Positions 41,750-50,466 of a stretch of 64,000 bases of DNA are shown in pieces. Position 1 is the first letter of the stretch. Each line of letters opens with the position of its first letter. The notes under the pieces were generated by a model. That model saw only the letters and a list, made by a program, of their open reading frames with translations, had not been told where the DNA came from and did not search any database. Origin of the DNA: an uncultured Lachnospiraceae bacterium (GTDB lineage: Bacteria; Bacillota; Clostridia; Lachnospirales; Lachnospiraceae); the NCBI GenBank assembly GCA_900316855.1, contig ONEK01000008.1, positions 1 through 64,000 on the forward strand, in the 5' to 3' direction. The translations under genes were made by a program, and so were the position numbers.

Positions 41750-42898
41750 ATGCTGATACAAAACGGCAGGGTATTTACGGAGAAATTTATTTTTGAAAAC
41801 GCGGACATGCGCCTTCAGGACGGACGGATACGGCAGGTAAGCAGGGAGCCCCTGCTGCCGGAACCTGGGGAGCAGACCCTGGACGCCGGAGGGCTCCTGG
41901 TCATTCCGGGACTTGTGGATATTCACTTCCATGGCTGTGCGGGTCATGACTTCTCGGATGCCGGGGAGGACGGGCTCTTTGCCATCGCGGCGTACGAAAA
42001 TTCCATCGGTGTGACGAGCATCTGCCCGGCGACCATGACCCTTCCGGAGGAGCGCCTGTCGGAAATTGTCCGGGGCGCAGCGGCACATAAGAGAAAAAAG
42101 GGCGAAGCGGCCCTCGTCGGGATTCATCTGGAGGGACCTTATATTTCCCCCGAGAAGGTGGGGGCGCAGAACCCGGATTATGTGCAGACTATCTCAGCGG
42201 AGGCGGTATCCTGTCTGCTGGCGGATTCCCGTGGCCTGCTGAAGCTTATGACGGTCGCACCGGAGCAGCCCGGGGTGCCGGAGGTCATCCGGGAGTTTCA
42301 TGACAGGATCTGCTTTTCGGTCGGACACACGAACGCGTCCTATGAGGATGCGGAGCGCGCCTTTTCCCTGGGGGCAAGGCACATGACACACCTGTTCAAC
42401 GCCATGCCGCCCCTGCACCACAGGATGCCCGGCCCCATTGCAGCCGGCGCGGAGCATCCTGATGTCATGGCGGAAATCATCACCGACGGCATCCATGTGG
42501 CACCTGCCATGATCCGCTTCGCCTTCCGTCTGTTCGGGCCGGAGCGCATGATCCTCATCAGCGACTCGTGCCGTGCCTGCGGCATGCCGGACGGCAGGTA
42601 CGAGCTGGGAGGACAGGAAGTCATCAAACGCAGCGGGGCGGCATGGCTCCCTGCGGGGAACCTGGCGGCAAGTGCGTGTGACCTGTTCGAAATGATGCGA
42701 AGAGCCGTATCATTCGGGATCCCGCTGGAGGACGCGGTGAGGGCGGCAACAGCCAACCCCGCGGATTCCATCGGAGAGGGAGCCTCCTGCGGCAGGATTG
42801 CGGAGGGCCTTGCGGGACGGGTGCTCCTCGTAACGCCGGAGCTTTCGCTGGTGCGTGTTGTGGATGATTCGGACGGGTGCGGACCGGTGAGCCGCTGA
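41750..42898 (+). CDS. nagA: N-acetylglucosamine-6-phosphate deacetylase
   Basis: Deacetylates GlcNAc-6-P in amino-sugar and cell-wall recycling. Amidohydrolase motifs: GLVDIHFHGCAGHDF (HxH), HLEGPYISPEK (metal Glu), SVGHTNASYEDA, HLFNAMPPLHHRMPG, and the catalytic Asp in ILISDSCRACGMPDG. 382 residues, complete. It lies 37 bp after the hydrogenase-sensor gene on the same strand; nagB is not adjacent. GGGGAACAGG precedes the ATG. Confidence 0.95.
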   Translation: MLIQNGRVFTEKFIFENADMRLQDGRIRQVSREPLLPEPGEQTLDAGGLLVIPGLVDIHFHGCAGHDFSDAGEDGLFAIAAYENSIGVTSICPATMTLPEERLSEIVRGAAAHKRKKGEAALVGIHLEGPYISPEKVGAQNPDYVQTISAEAVSCLLADSRGLLKLMTVAPEQPGVPEVIREFHDRICFSVGHTNASYEDAERAFSLGARHMTHLFNAMPPLHHRMPGPIAAGAEHPDVMAEIITDGIHVAPAMIRFAFRLFGPERMILISDSCRACGMPDGRYELGGQEVIKRSGAAWLPAGNLAASACDLFEMMRRAVSFGIPLEDAVRAATANPADSIGEGASCGRIAEGLAGRVLLVTPELSLVRVVDDSDGCGPVSR

Positions 42899-43002
42899 AA
42901 ATCTTTCCTGCTTCGGCAGGGCGGCTGCCTGACATTTGCCGGCAGGAAGGTTTGTACGGGCGGGAGGACGACAGCACTGCCCGTGAACAGAACCGGTCCG
43001 GC

Positions 43003-43932
43003 TCAGGACTGTGCCGGGATCAGGCGGATATCGAGATCGACGTCGGAATCGGGAATGCCGTCGATCGTTCCCTGATACGAGTACTGCCAGTATTCGAAGT
43101 GGTAGGGCGACTGGGGCACCGGCTGGTAGTCGGAAACCCAGACCGGGAGTTCGTTGAAAGCTGCCATATCCAGCTGGTCGAACTGCCAGGTGATGTTCAT
43201 GTAGATGCCGGGCGTGCAGCCGCCTGCGCGGATGACGTCGCAGAAGGCGAGCGCGTTCAGCGTGAACTGATTGCCGGAGGTGTTCCGGGTGCGGGACGAT
43301 GCGTCCGTGATGTACTCCGGATCGTAGACGACGGGCAGCTCCGGTACGGTTCCGTCCAGCAGCTTCAGGACGTAAGCGGCTTCCTGCGCGGCCTCCGCCT
43401 CTGTCACTGCCTGTGAAAAGAAATAGACGCCGTAAGGGATGTGATTTTTCTCACATCCCTTTTTGTTTGCCGCAAACGTGGAATCCGCGACGAGGCCGCC
43501 CTCCGTGTAGCCGCGGTAGCCGATCCGCAGAAACGCGAACTGACAGCCCGCCTTCTTCACCTTTTTCCAGTCGATCGCGCCGTTGTGGTCCGAGACATCG
43601 ATCCCGGATTCGGACGTATAGCCATCACCGGTATACGTCATAATCCCCTCGTCGTTCAGGACAAACTGATCCGCGTCATAGCTGCCGGCAAGGGCAAGCG
43701 GGTTGATGTCTGCCCTGTGCTCCGTACCGTTGGCGTCCAGGAACGTGAACCGGCCATCCCCGTCCGTCTCCTCCGGGGAGGCGTCTTCCCCGCTGACGGA
43801 CTGCGGGATCTTCTCGAAGAGGGAGGTACTTCCTGTGCCGGAGGAACTTTTCCCGCAGGCGGTCAGCAGCGCGATGACAAGTATGCCGGCTGTCCGGACT
43901 GCATATGCAGGTTTTTGGTGTTTTTGAATCAT
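43003..43932 (-). CDS. GH25 (lysozyme-like) lipoprotein
   Basis: 309 residues. The lipobox LLTAC (Cys 26) marks a membrane-anchored lipoprotein. A linker of about 80 residues precedes the GH25 muramidase domain: SGIDVSDHNGAIDWKKVKKA, FAFLRIGYRG, IPYGVYFFSQA, PVVYDPEYI (catalytic acidic pair) and C-terminal FEYWQYSYQGTIDGIP. It likely cleaves peptidoglycan glycan strands. Repeat family B ends 9 nt upstream of its start codon on the same strand. Convergent with nagA. Confidence 0.92.
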   Translation of the reverse strand: MIQKHQKPAYAVRTAGILVIALLTACGKSSSGTGSTSLFEKIPQSVSGEDASPEETDGDGRFTFLDANGTEHRADINPLALAGSYDADQFVLNDEGIMTYTGDGYTSESGIDVSDHNGAIDWKKVKKAGCQFAFLRIGYRGYTEGGLVADSTFAANKKGCEKNHIPYGVYFFSQAVTEAEAAQEAAYVLKLLDGTVPELPVVYDPEYITDASSRTRNTSGNQFTLNALAFCDVIRAGGCTPGIYMNITWQFDQLDMAAFNELPVWVSDYQPVPQSPYHFEYWQYSYQGTIDGIPDSDVDLDIRLIPAQS

Positions 43933-43940
43933 TTCTCCGG

Positions 43941-44089
43941 TTTATTCCCGCGAGGCACGAGCCACGCGAACATGCTCGCATGTTCATGTGGCGACGCCCG
44001 CGAGGGTCAAATACCCCGCCCCCCTTGGGGCGTTCAAGATCAGCAGGATATTAAGTCATGCCCGCTGCTTGCGGCGGGGTATTTGACTC
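43941..44089 (-). repeat. Dispersed repeat family B, copy 2 (leader of the GH25 gene)
   Basis: Inverse-orientation copy of 3644-3792 with the same 149-bp length and a few substitutions and compensating single-base indels. Read on the minus strand it starts GAGTCAAATACCCCGCC and ends GCGGGAATAAA next to the GH25 start, the same position as copy 1 before thiE. Confidence 0.88.
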
Positions 44090-44174
44090 TTTCCTGAAGA
44101 TTAAGGTACAGGTGATTGTGAATTGTCTCACTGCTTCGGATTTGCAGGAGAGCCTGCAGCGGATGCTGATGGTC

Positions 44175-44948
44175 TTATTCGCTCCGGAACAGGGAATTGA
44201 TGGTTTCCCTCGCCCTCAGCACATCCCCGGACAGGTCCCGGATCCGGTCATTGTCCATCCGCGTGATGGGCACGGAGATGGAGAACGCGTACTCCGGCCT
44301 GTCTGAAATCGAGAGCGAGGCACCGATGCAGCGCACGCCGGTTTCGTTCTCTTCATTATCCAGAGCGTATCCCTTGCGGCGGATTTCCTCCAGCGACTCC
44401 TGAAAATCCTCGAAATTCGTGATGGTATACGGTGTCTTCCGCTCAATGGTGCACTGATCCCACAGACGGCGGACCTCATCCGCGGTCATTTCCGCGGCAA
44501 GCGCCTTCCCCACCGCGGAACGGTAAAACGGAATGCGCGAGCCGATCCGGGAAACCATCCGCACGTTGTTCCGGTCGGACTCCACCTTATCAATATACAC
44601 GATATCCGCGTCCTCGAGACGGACAAAATGAATGGTCTCGCCGGTTTTCATCATCAGCTGTTCCAGCACGGGACGGACGGTCCGGATGACATCGACCTTG
44701 GCTGTGACCTTCTCCGCGAGGTCTACGAGGCGGAACGTGTCCTCGTATCTGCCTGTCGCGGCGTCCTGCCGCACGTAGCCCATGAACTGGAGCGAGGCGA
44801 GCACGCGGTGCGTCGTGCTCTTGTTCAGTTCAAGATGCTCCGCGACGTCTGCGAGGGGAGAGGCTCCTGCCTCCGCCAGGTATTCCAGTGCACCGAACAG
44901 CCTGCCGGCCACCTGAATCGGATTCTGCTTTGCCTGTTCCTGTTCCAT
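44175..44948 (-). CDS. IclR-family regulator, KdgR-like
   Basis: 257 residues: N-terminal winged helix-turn-helix (SPLADVAEHLELNKSTTHRVL) and C-terminal IclR effector domain (TGETIHFVRLEDADIVYIDK, IPFYRSAVGKALAA, ALDNEENETGVRCIGASL). Divergent from kdgK-kdgA; IclR-type KdgR proteins respond to 2-keto-3-deoxygluconate, the substrate of KdgK, so that role is the best guess. An own promoter TTTACC, 17 nt, TATGCT on the minus strand overlaps the palindrome at 45014. Confidence 0.88.
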   Translation of the reverse strand: MEQEQAKQNPIQVAGRLFGALEYLAEAGASPLADVAEHLELNKSTTHRVLASLQFMGYVRQDAATGRYEDTFRLVDLAEKVTAKVDVIRTVRPVLEQLMMKTGETIHFVRLEDADIVYIDKVESDRNNVRMVSRIGSRIPFYRSAVGKALAAEMTADEVRRLWDQCTIERKTPYTITNFEDFQESLEEIRRKGYALDNEENETGVRCIGASLSISDRPEYAFSISVPITRMDNDRIRDLSGDVLRARETINSLFRSE

Positions 44949-45013
44949 GGAAAGCTCCTTTGGATGATATTACTTGCCGTGGGGCATGAGTTATTGACGT
45001 TGTAATCAGCATA

Positions 45014-45024
45014 CCACAATGTGG
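45014..45024. promoter_or_regulatory. Palindrome in the IclR-type gene promoter
   Basis: CCACAATGTGG lies in the spacer of the presumed minus-strand promoter. A related half-palindrome, TTCACATTGTGGAA, occurs at 45171-45184. Autoregulatory operator by inference. Confidence 0.5.
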
Positions 45025-45106
45025 AACGGTGGTAAAGTAAAAGAAAAGGAAGGCGCACTGTCAGAATGAACAATTGAAATTGTTATAAATTGGCATAATT
45101 TCCTTG

Positions 45107-45174
45107 TTGACATCCGAAGGGTATTCCGTATAATGAAGGAGAAACGGGATACCACGATATGAAATATCATTTCA
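45107..45174 (+). promoter_or_regulatory. kdgK promoter with KdgR-box-like operator
   Basis: Consensus TTGACA (45107-45112), 16 nt, consensus TATAAT (45129-45134). The perfect palindrome TGAAATATCATTTCA (45160-45174) follows about 20 bp past the transcript start and fits the enterobacterial KdgR core TRAAAYRNYRTTTYA as I recall it. Repression by blocking transcription is the likely mechanism. Confidence 0.8.
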
Positions 45175-45264
45175 CATTGTGGAATATATCAGCAGCTCGG
45201 ACTTGAAGCTGAACTGATTCAGAACAGACAGGACAATAGTTTTCAGGAAGGGAAGGAGTTCACA

Positions 45265-46362
45265 ATGGAGCTGAATTTAAGAGATCCCAGGGACTGCAGA
45301 TACGATGCCGTATCGCTCGGTGAGGTGATGCTGCGTCTCGATCCCGGTGAGGGCCGGATCCGCACGGCAAGGTCGTTCCGCGCCTGGGAGGGCGGCGGCG
45401 AGTACAACGTCATCCGCGGCCTGCACAAGTGCTTTGGCATGAACACTGCTGTCATCACGGCATTTGCCGATAACGAGGTCGGCAAGCTGATGAAGGACTT
45501 CATCGAGCAGGGCGGTGTGGACACCTCCCTGATTTACTGGAAGAAGACGGACGGCATCGGCCGGATCTGCAGGAATGGCCTGAATTTCACGGAGCGCGGC
45601 TTCGGCGTCCGCGGCGCAGTGGGCTGCTCCGACAGGGCCAACACCGCTATTTCCCAGGCAACGCCTGCTGACCTCAATTTCGAGCATATCTTCGGGGAGC
45701 TCGGCGTACGCTGGCTTCATACCGGCGGCATCTACGCCGCACTGTCTGAGCAGAGCTGCGAGACTGTCATCGAAGCCATCAAAACGGCCAAGAAGTACGG
45801 CACGGTTGTTTCCTATGACCTGAACTACCGTCCTTCCATGTGGTCTGCGATCGGCGGACTCGAGAAGTGCCAGGAGGTCAACAAGGAGATTGCGAAATAT
45901 GTTGACGTCATGATCGGCAACGAAGAGGATTTCACCGCGTGCCTGGGTCTGAAGATCGAGGGACAGGATGCCGGTCTCAAGAAGCTCAACATCGACGGCT
46001 ACAGGAAGATGATCGATCATGCCGCACAGGTTTACCCGAACTTCAAGTGCATTGCGACTACGCTGCGCACCGTGAAGACCGCGACCGTGAATGACTGGAA
46101 GGCCATCTGCTGGGCAGACGGACAGATTTACCAGTCGAAGGAATACAACGGACTCGAGATCATGGACCGTGTCGGCGGCGGCGATTCGTTCGCGTCCGGC
46201 CTCGTTTACGGCCTCATGACAACCGGCGATCCCGAGAAGGCGGTCAACTACGGCGCCGCGCACGGCGCGCTTGCCATGACGACGCCCGGCGATACGTCCA
46301 TGGCGACCGTGGATGAGGTGGAAGGCCTCATGGGCGGCGCAGGAGCACGTGTGAAGAGATAA
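45265..46362 (+). CDS. kdgK: 2-keto-3-deoxygluconate kinase, PfkB family
   Basis: Phosphorylates KDG to KDPG. Ribokinase-fold motifs: SLGEVMLRLDPGEGRI and EGGGEYNVIRGL at the N terminus, VSYDLNYRPSMW, NEEDF, and the catalytic VGGGDSFASGLVYGL. 365 residues. GGAAGGGAAGGAG precedes the ATG. kdgA follows and the product feeds it directly. Control is described at 45107. Confidence 0.93.
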   Translation: MELNLRDPRDCRYDAVSLGEVMLRLDPGEGRIRTARSFRAWEGGGEYNVIRGLHKCFGMNTAVITAFADNEVGKLMKDFIEQGGVDTSLIYWKKTDGIGRICRNGLNFTERGFGVRGAVGCSDRANTAISQATPADLNFEHIFGELGVRWLHTGGIYAALSEQSCETVIEAIKTAKKYGTVVSYDLNYRPSMWSAIGGLEKCQEVNKEIAKYVDVMIGNEEDFTACLGLKIEGQDAGLKKLNIDGYRKMIDHAAQVYPNFKCIATTLRTVKTATVNDWKAICWADGQIYQSKEYNGLEIMDRVGGGDSFASGLVYGLMTTGDPEKAVNYGAAHGALAMTTPGDTSMATVDEVEGLMGGAGARVKR

Positions 46363-46489
46363 GGAAAACTTCGTGCTCATTGCGTGGCATGACAATAATT
46401 CATCGCTCCACCTGCCGGCAGGCCTGACGAGGAGCGTGGGTTCTGACACTAAGATACGATATTGTGAGGATAAGTCAGGAGGAAATACT

Positions 46490-47146
46490 ATGGCAAATAC
46501 ACCGAAGGTCCAGGCTGTTCTGGACAGATTCACCGAAATCGGGATTATCCCTGTTGTTGTATTGAATGACGCGAAGGACGCGGAGCCCCTTGGAAACGCC
46601 CTGATGAAGGGCGGACTTCCGGCGGCTGAGGTGACGTTCCGCACGGATGCGGCGGAGGAATCCATTCGCATCATGGCTTCGAAGTTCCCGGATATGCTCG
46701 TCGGCGCCGGCACGGTTCTGTCTGTGGATCAGGTAAAGCGCGCCGTGAACGCAGGAGCGAAGTTCATCGTTTCTCCCGGCTTTGATCCTGCCGTTGTGAA
46801 GTACTGCGTCGACAATGATATTCCGGTATGCCCCGGAACGGCGACACCGTCCGAGATGATCGCGGCCATGAATTTCGGCCTCGACCACGTGAAGTTCTTC
46901 CCGGCCGAGCTGAACGGCGGCCTGAAGAAGATCAAGGCCATCACGGCGGCCCTTGTAAACCTCAAGGTTATGCCGACCGGCGGCATCAACGCGGATAACG
47001 TCGTGGAGTACCTTGAGAATCCGAAAATCTTCTGCGCGGGCGGCTCCTGGATGGTGAAGGGCGATCTCATCAAGGCAGGAAAGTTTGATGAAATCGAGCA
47101 GAAGGTCAGGGAAGCGGCAGAAATTGTGAAGAAGGTCAGAGGATAA
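46490..47146 (+). CDS. kdgA: KDPG aldolase (2-keto-3-deoxy-6-phosphogluconate / KHG aldolase)
   Basis: Splits KDPG to pyruvate and glyceraldehyde 3-phosphate. TIM barrel with AEVTFRT (Glu), GAGTVLS, FIVSPGFDP, HVKFFPAE (Schiff-base Lys) and MPTGGI. 218 residues from ATG 46490, which follows TCAGGAGGAAATACT; the frame extends to 46373, but that part is the intergenic stretch after kdgK. It ends the galacturonate pathway. Confidence 0.95.
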   Translation: MANTPKVQAVLDRFTEIGIIPVVVLNDAKDAEPLGNALMKGGLPAAEVTFRTDAAEESIRIMASKFPDMLVGAGTVLSVDQVKRAVNAGAKFIVSPGFDPAVVKYCVDNDIPVCPGTATPSEMIAAMNFGLDHVKFFPAELNGGLKKIKAITAALVNLKVMPTGGINADNVVEYLENPKIFCAGGSWMVKGDLIKAGKFDEIEQKVREAAEIVKKVRG

Positions 47147-47187
47147 TTCCTCTTCCCTGTGAGTGAGTAAACATTGTTTCCATGAAG

Positions 47188-47222
47188 AATCCCCGGAGCG
47201 AGCGATCGCCCCGGGGATTTTT
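47188..47222 (+). terminator. kdgKA terminator
   Basis: AATCCCCGG (47188-47196) pairs with CCGGGGATT (47211-47219), extended by GCGA/TCGC inside, followed by a short T-run. Confidence 0.85.
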
Positions 47223-47350
47223 CGCGGTACCTGATAGTGAAGCCGTTCATGTCAGCCGCGGAAGGCCGCTGCGGCTGCCCGGCAGACGGATGAGGTCATG
47301 GCGGCGCCGGCGTGACTTACGCGATGCCATGCCGGAAGCGGACGGAATGG

Positions 47351-47417
47351 TTGACAGGAGAGCGCAGTCAGAATATATTATATGTAACAAATGAACGATT
47401 GCTCATATGTTCATAAT
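47351..47417 (+). promoter_or_regulatory. Promoter and operator of the metal-efflux operon
   Basis: TTGACA (47351-47356), 17 nt, TATATT (47374-47379). An imperfect dyad ATGAAC-GATT-GCTCAT (about 47391-47406) and the neighbouring ATATGTTCAT follow, in the style of ArsR/SmtB operators. Repression by the ArsR-type protein is inferred. Confidence 0.7.
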
Positions 47418-47447
47418 TGATTGTGTGCAATATATACGGGAGCAGCT

Positions 47448-47807
47448 ATGGGAATCAGGGATGTGGAACAGTGCGAAGTGAATGAAGTCCACCCGGACAA
47501 GGTCAGTGAGGTGAAGCTGCGGATGCCGGAGGAGGATGAGCTGTATGACCTCGCGGAGCTGTTTAAGGTATTCGGGGATTCCACAAGGATCCGGATCCTG
47601 TTCGCCCTGTTCGAGGAGGAGATCTGCGTCTGCGACCTGGCGGAAACACTCGGAATGACACAGTCCGCGGTTTCCCATCAGCTGAAGATTTTAAAGCAGG
47701 CAAAGCTGGTCAGCGGGCGCAGGGAAGGGAAGCAGGTCATCTACTTCCTCGCGGATGAACATGTGAGAACCATCATCGGGACGGGACTGGAGCATATTGA
47801 GGAATAG
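47448..47807 (+). CDS. ArsR/SmtB-family metal-sensing repressor
   Basis: 119 residues, winged helix: ELFKVFGDSTRIRILFAL, then EICVCDLAETLGMTQSAVSHQLKILKQAKLV. The CVC pair in the first helix of the DNA-binding part is the cysteine site of CadC-type sensors (Cd, Pb, Zn), and the N terminus has a further Cys and His. The start at 47448 follows CGGGAGCAGCT; an earlier in-frame TTG lies in the operator area. Heads the operon with an HMA protein and P1B-ATPase. Confidence 0.92.
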   Translation: MGIRDVEQCEVNEVHPDKVSEVKLRMPEEDELYDLAELFKVFGDSTRIRILFALFEEEICVCDLAETLGMTQSAVSHQLKILKQAKLVSGRREGKQVIYFLADEHVRTIIGTGLEHIEE

Positions 47808-47813
47808 GATTCA

Positions 47814-47930
47814 GAATGTGACGCCGATGCGTCACATTCATGAATACGAACCCGGCTGAAAAGCGCCGTGTTCGGCGATCATAGATGCAAAACCGCCTTC
47901 GCGGATTTTGCATCATAGCGGGAAGAGGAA
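47814..47930 (+). repeat. Dispersed repeat family C, copy 4 (leader of the HMA gene)
   Basis: GAATGTGACGC and GCGTCACATTC form a perfect 11-bp stem around CGAT (47814-47839). After GATCATAGA comes TGCAAAACCGCC/GCGGATTTTGCA around TTCG (47886-47912). Order, loops and tip match copy 1, while stem sequences differ in a pairing-preserving way. It ends in the purine-rich ribosome site of the HMA gene. Confidence 0.75.
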
Positions 47931-47940
47931 GGAGATAGTG

Positions 47941-48159
47941 ATGAAGAAGAAATTCAAATGTGAGGTGGACTGCGCGAACTGCGCCGCGAAGCTGGAGGAC
48001 GCGATCCGGAAGGTGGACGGCGTCGAGGACGTGAGCGTGAACTTCCTGACGCAGAAGCTGACTCTGACGGCACCGGACGAGCGCTTTGACGAGGTGCTGA
48101 AGGCGGTCGTGAAGACTGCGAAGCATGTGGAGCCTGACACCGTGATTTATTCGGAGTGA
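47941..48159 (+). CDS. Free-standing heavy-metal-associated (HMA) domain protein
   Basis: 72 residues, one ferredoxin-like HMA fold. Metal site CxxC at C11/C14 (VDCANCAAKLEDAI), with an extra C7. The typical VDGVEDVSVNFLTQKLTL strand-turn follows. GGAAGGAGATAGTG precedes the ATG. It most likely passes metal to, or regulates, the downstream P-type ATPase, which lacks such a domain. Confidence 0.92.
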   Translation: MKKKFKCEVDCANCAAKLEDAIRKVDGVEDVSVNFLTQKLTLTAPDERFDEVLKAVVKTAKHVEPDTVIYSE

Positions 48160-48236
48160 AGTGATTCATCGTGTGAAACCTGCTTTACGGGCTTTCGTGC
48201 GATGAAATTTCTGCTCGCATGCATGAAGGGATGAGC

Positions 48237-50186
48237 ATGAAGAACTGGACAAGGAAACAGAAGCAGACCTTTGCGCGGGTCATTGTGGTACTGATCTGCT
48301 TTTTCGTGCTGCTGGCACTGGAGAAGGCGGGCGTCCTGGAGCCGCTGCCGGAGGGTGTGGTCTTCGGGCTGTATGTGGTGCCGTATCTCATCATCGGTTA
48401 TGATGTGCTGCTGAAGGCATTCCGCAATATCGCGCACGGACAGGTCTTCGATGAGCACTTCCTCATGATGATCGCGACGTTTGCCGCGTTCGGGATCGGT
48501 CTTATGGGCGACGGCTCGTACGAAGAGGCGCTCGCCGTGATGCTGTTCTACCAGATCGGGGAGCTGTTCCAGTCGATTGCGGTCGGGAAGTCCCGGCGCT
48601 CGATCGCGGCGATGATGGAGATCGCACCGGAGTCCGCGAACCGGGTGAAGGAAGACGGCTCGGTTGAGGAGGTGGATCCTGATGAGGTTCACGCGGGGGA
48701 CATCATCGTGATCCGCCCGGGCGAGAAGGTGCCGCTCGACGGCACCGTGCTCGAGGGGGAATCCTTCCTTGATACGGCAGCGCTGACCGGCGAGTCCGTT
48801 CCGCGGCACGCGGGTGAGGGAGACGCTGTGATCTCCGGCTGTGTCAACGGCTCCTCGACGCTGCGCGTGAAGGTCACGAAGGAATACGAGGACTCCACGG
48901 TCGCGAAAATCCTGGACCTCGTGGAAAACGCAAGCTCCAAGAAGGCAAGACTCGAGAATTTCATCACCCGTTTTGCGAGAGTCTACACGCCTGCAGTCAC
49001 AATCGGCGCGGTGGTGCTCGCGGTTTTCCCGCCCCTGTTCCTGCACTGGGAGTGGATCATCGCGATCCGCAGGGCGTGCAACTTCCTGATCGTTTCCTGT
49101 CCCTGCGCGCTTGTGATTTCCGTGCCGCTCGGCTTTTTCGGCGGCATCGGGGCGGCCTCGAAGCTCGGCGTCCTCGTCAAGGGCTCGAACTACCTCGAGG
49201 CAGCGGCAGGGATGACGACCATCGTGATGGACAAGACCGGAACCCTGACAAAGGGCGAGTTCCGGGTGCAGAAGGTCCTGCCCTCGGAGAGCTTTGCGCG
49301 GAATTTCCAGTCTCTGATGCCATCCGGTGAGGGAAAAAGCCTGACGGCGGAGGATGCGCTGCTGGAGACCGCGGCTTACGGCGAAGCCTATTCCACGCAT
49401 CCCATTGCAAAATCGATCGAGGATGCCTATGGCAGACAGCCGGATCTTGCAAGGCTTTCGGACGTGAAGGAAGCGGCAGGGCACGGCATTGACCTGTGCC
49501 TTGACGGAAAGCGCCTGCTCCTGGGCAATGAGAAGCTGATGCGGCAGGAGGACATCGCGTTCACGCCATCCGGCGAGGCCGGGACGATCGTCTATGCCGC
49601 GTGGGGCGGTCAGTACCTTGGCTGCATCGTCATCGCCGATACGGTGAAGGAGGGTGCGAGGGAAGCCATTGCGCAGATGAAGCGCTCCGGCATTGACAGG
49701 ACCGTCATGCTGACCGGCGACCGGAAAGCGGCGGCGGAAGCCGTGGCGGCAGAGCTTGGCGTGGACGAGGTGCACGCGGACCTTCTTCCCGCGGACAAGG
49801 TGGCACAGGTGGAGAGCCTGATGGAACAGCTCAGGGGCACAGGCAGGAAGCTTGGCTTTGTCGGGGATGGTATCAATGACGCGCCGGTTCTCATGCGCTC
49901 CGACGTCGGAATCGCCATGGGATCCCTGGGATCCGACGCGGCGATCGAGGCGGCGGATATCGTCCTCATGGATGATGACATCCGCAAGATTCCTGCGATT
50001 GTCCGCATCGCACGAAGGACGATGCGGGTCGTGCGCTCCAACGTGGCGTTCGCGATCGGGGTGAAGCTCCTGATCCTCGTGCTGTCCGTATTCGGCCTCG
50101 TCGGCATGTGGGCTGCCGTGTTCGGCGACGTCGGCGTCGCCATCCTGTGCATCCTGAATTCCATGCGGGTGCTGAACGCGCGCTGA
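48237..50186 (+). CDS. Heavy-metal-translocating P1B-type ATPase (Zn/Cd/Pb type)
   Basis: 649 residues from ATG 48237 (GAAGGG upstream; in-frame ATGs at 48219 and 48231 are weaker). Eight predicted helices; TGES actuator motif, SCPCALV (about 287) ion-channel CPC, DKTGT phosphorylation site (about 331), STHPIAKSI (HP locus), MLTGD and GDGINDAPVL. A Lys in the last helices (GVKLLILVLSVFGLVGMW) and the CadC-like regulator favour Zn/Cd/Pb efflux over copper. No N-terminal HMA domain. A linker QSLMPSGEGKSLTAED sits in the nucleotide-binding domain. Confidence 0.93.
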   Translation: MKNWTRKQKQTFARVIVVLICFFVLLALEKAGVLEPLPEGVVFGLYVVPYLIIGYDVLLKAFRNIAHGQVFDEHFLMMIATFAAFGIGLMGDGSYEEALAVMLFYQIGELFQSIAVGKSRRSIAAMMEIAPESANRVKEDGSVEEVDPDEVHAGDIIVIRPGEKVPLDGTVLEGESFLDTAALTGESVPRHAGEGDAVISGCVNGSSTLRVKVTKEYEDSTVAKILDLVENASSKKARLENFITRFARVYTPAVTIGAVVLAVFPPLFLHWEWIIAIRRACNFLIVSCPCALVISVPLGFFGGIGAASKLGVLVKGSNYLEAAAGMTTIVMDKTGTLTKGEFRVQKVLPSESFARNFQSLMPSGEGKSLTAEDALLETAAYGEAYSTHPIAKSIEDAYGRQPDLARLSDVKEAAGHGIDLCLDGKRLLLGNEKLMRQEDIAFTPSGEAGTIVYAAWGGQYLGCIVIADTVKEGAREAIAQMKRSGIDRTVMLTGDRKAAAEAVAAELGVDEVHADLLPADKVAQVESLMEQLRGTGRKLGFVGDGINDAPVLMRSDVGIAMGSLGSDAAIEAADIVLMDDDIRKIPAIVRIARRTMRVVRSNVAFAIGVKLLILVLSVFGLVGMWAAVFGDVGVAILCILNSMRVLNAR

Positions 50187-50241
50187 GATTCCGGCGGCTG
50201 CACTCTGCCTTCACGGCAGGCTGTTGACATTCTGATTGTTT

Positions 50242-50274
50242 CGGGAGGGTGTCTTTGACACCCTCCCGATTTTT
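50242..50274 (+). terminator. Terminator of the metal-efflux operon
   Basis: Perfect 12-bp stem CGGGAGGGTGTC / GACACCCTCCCG with loop TTT, followed by ATTTTT. Confidence 0.93.
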
Positions 50275-50466
50275 GCAGCACCAGGGCCTCAATGGACGCC
50301 GTGCTTGTACGAGCGGACATTAGAGGCCCGCAAGAACAGCGGGAAGCTGTGCTACAATGCTTCACGGGATGAAGGATAATCTGCCGGAAGCAGATAACGG
50401 AGCTTCGGCATTCGGCACCATAAAGGAAACGGAAGGGCACAGAGGACCCTGCCGAAAGGAGACAGC

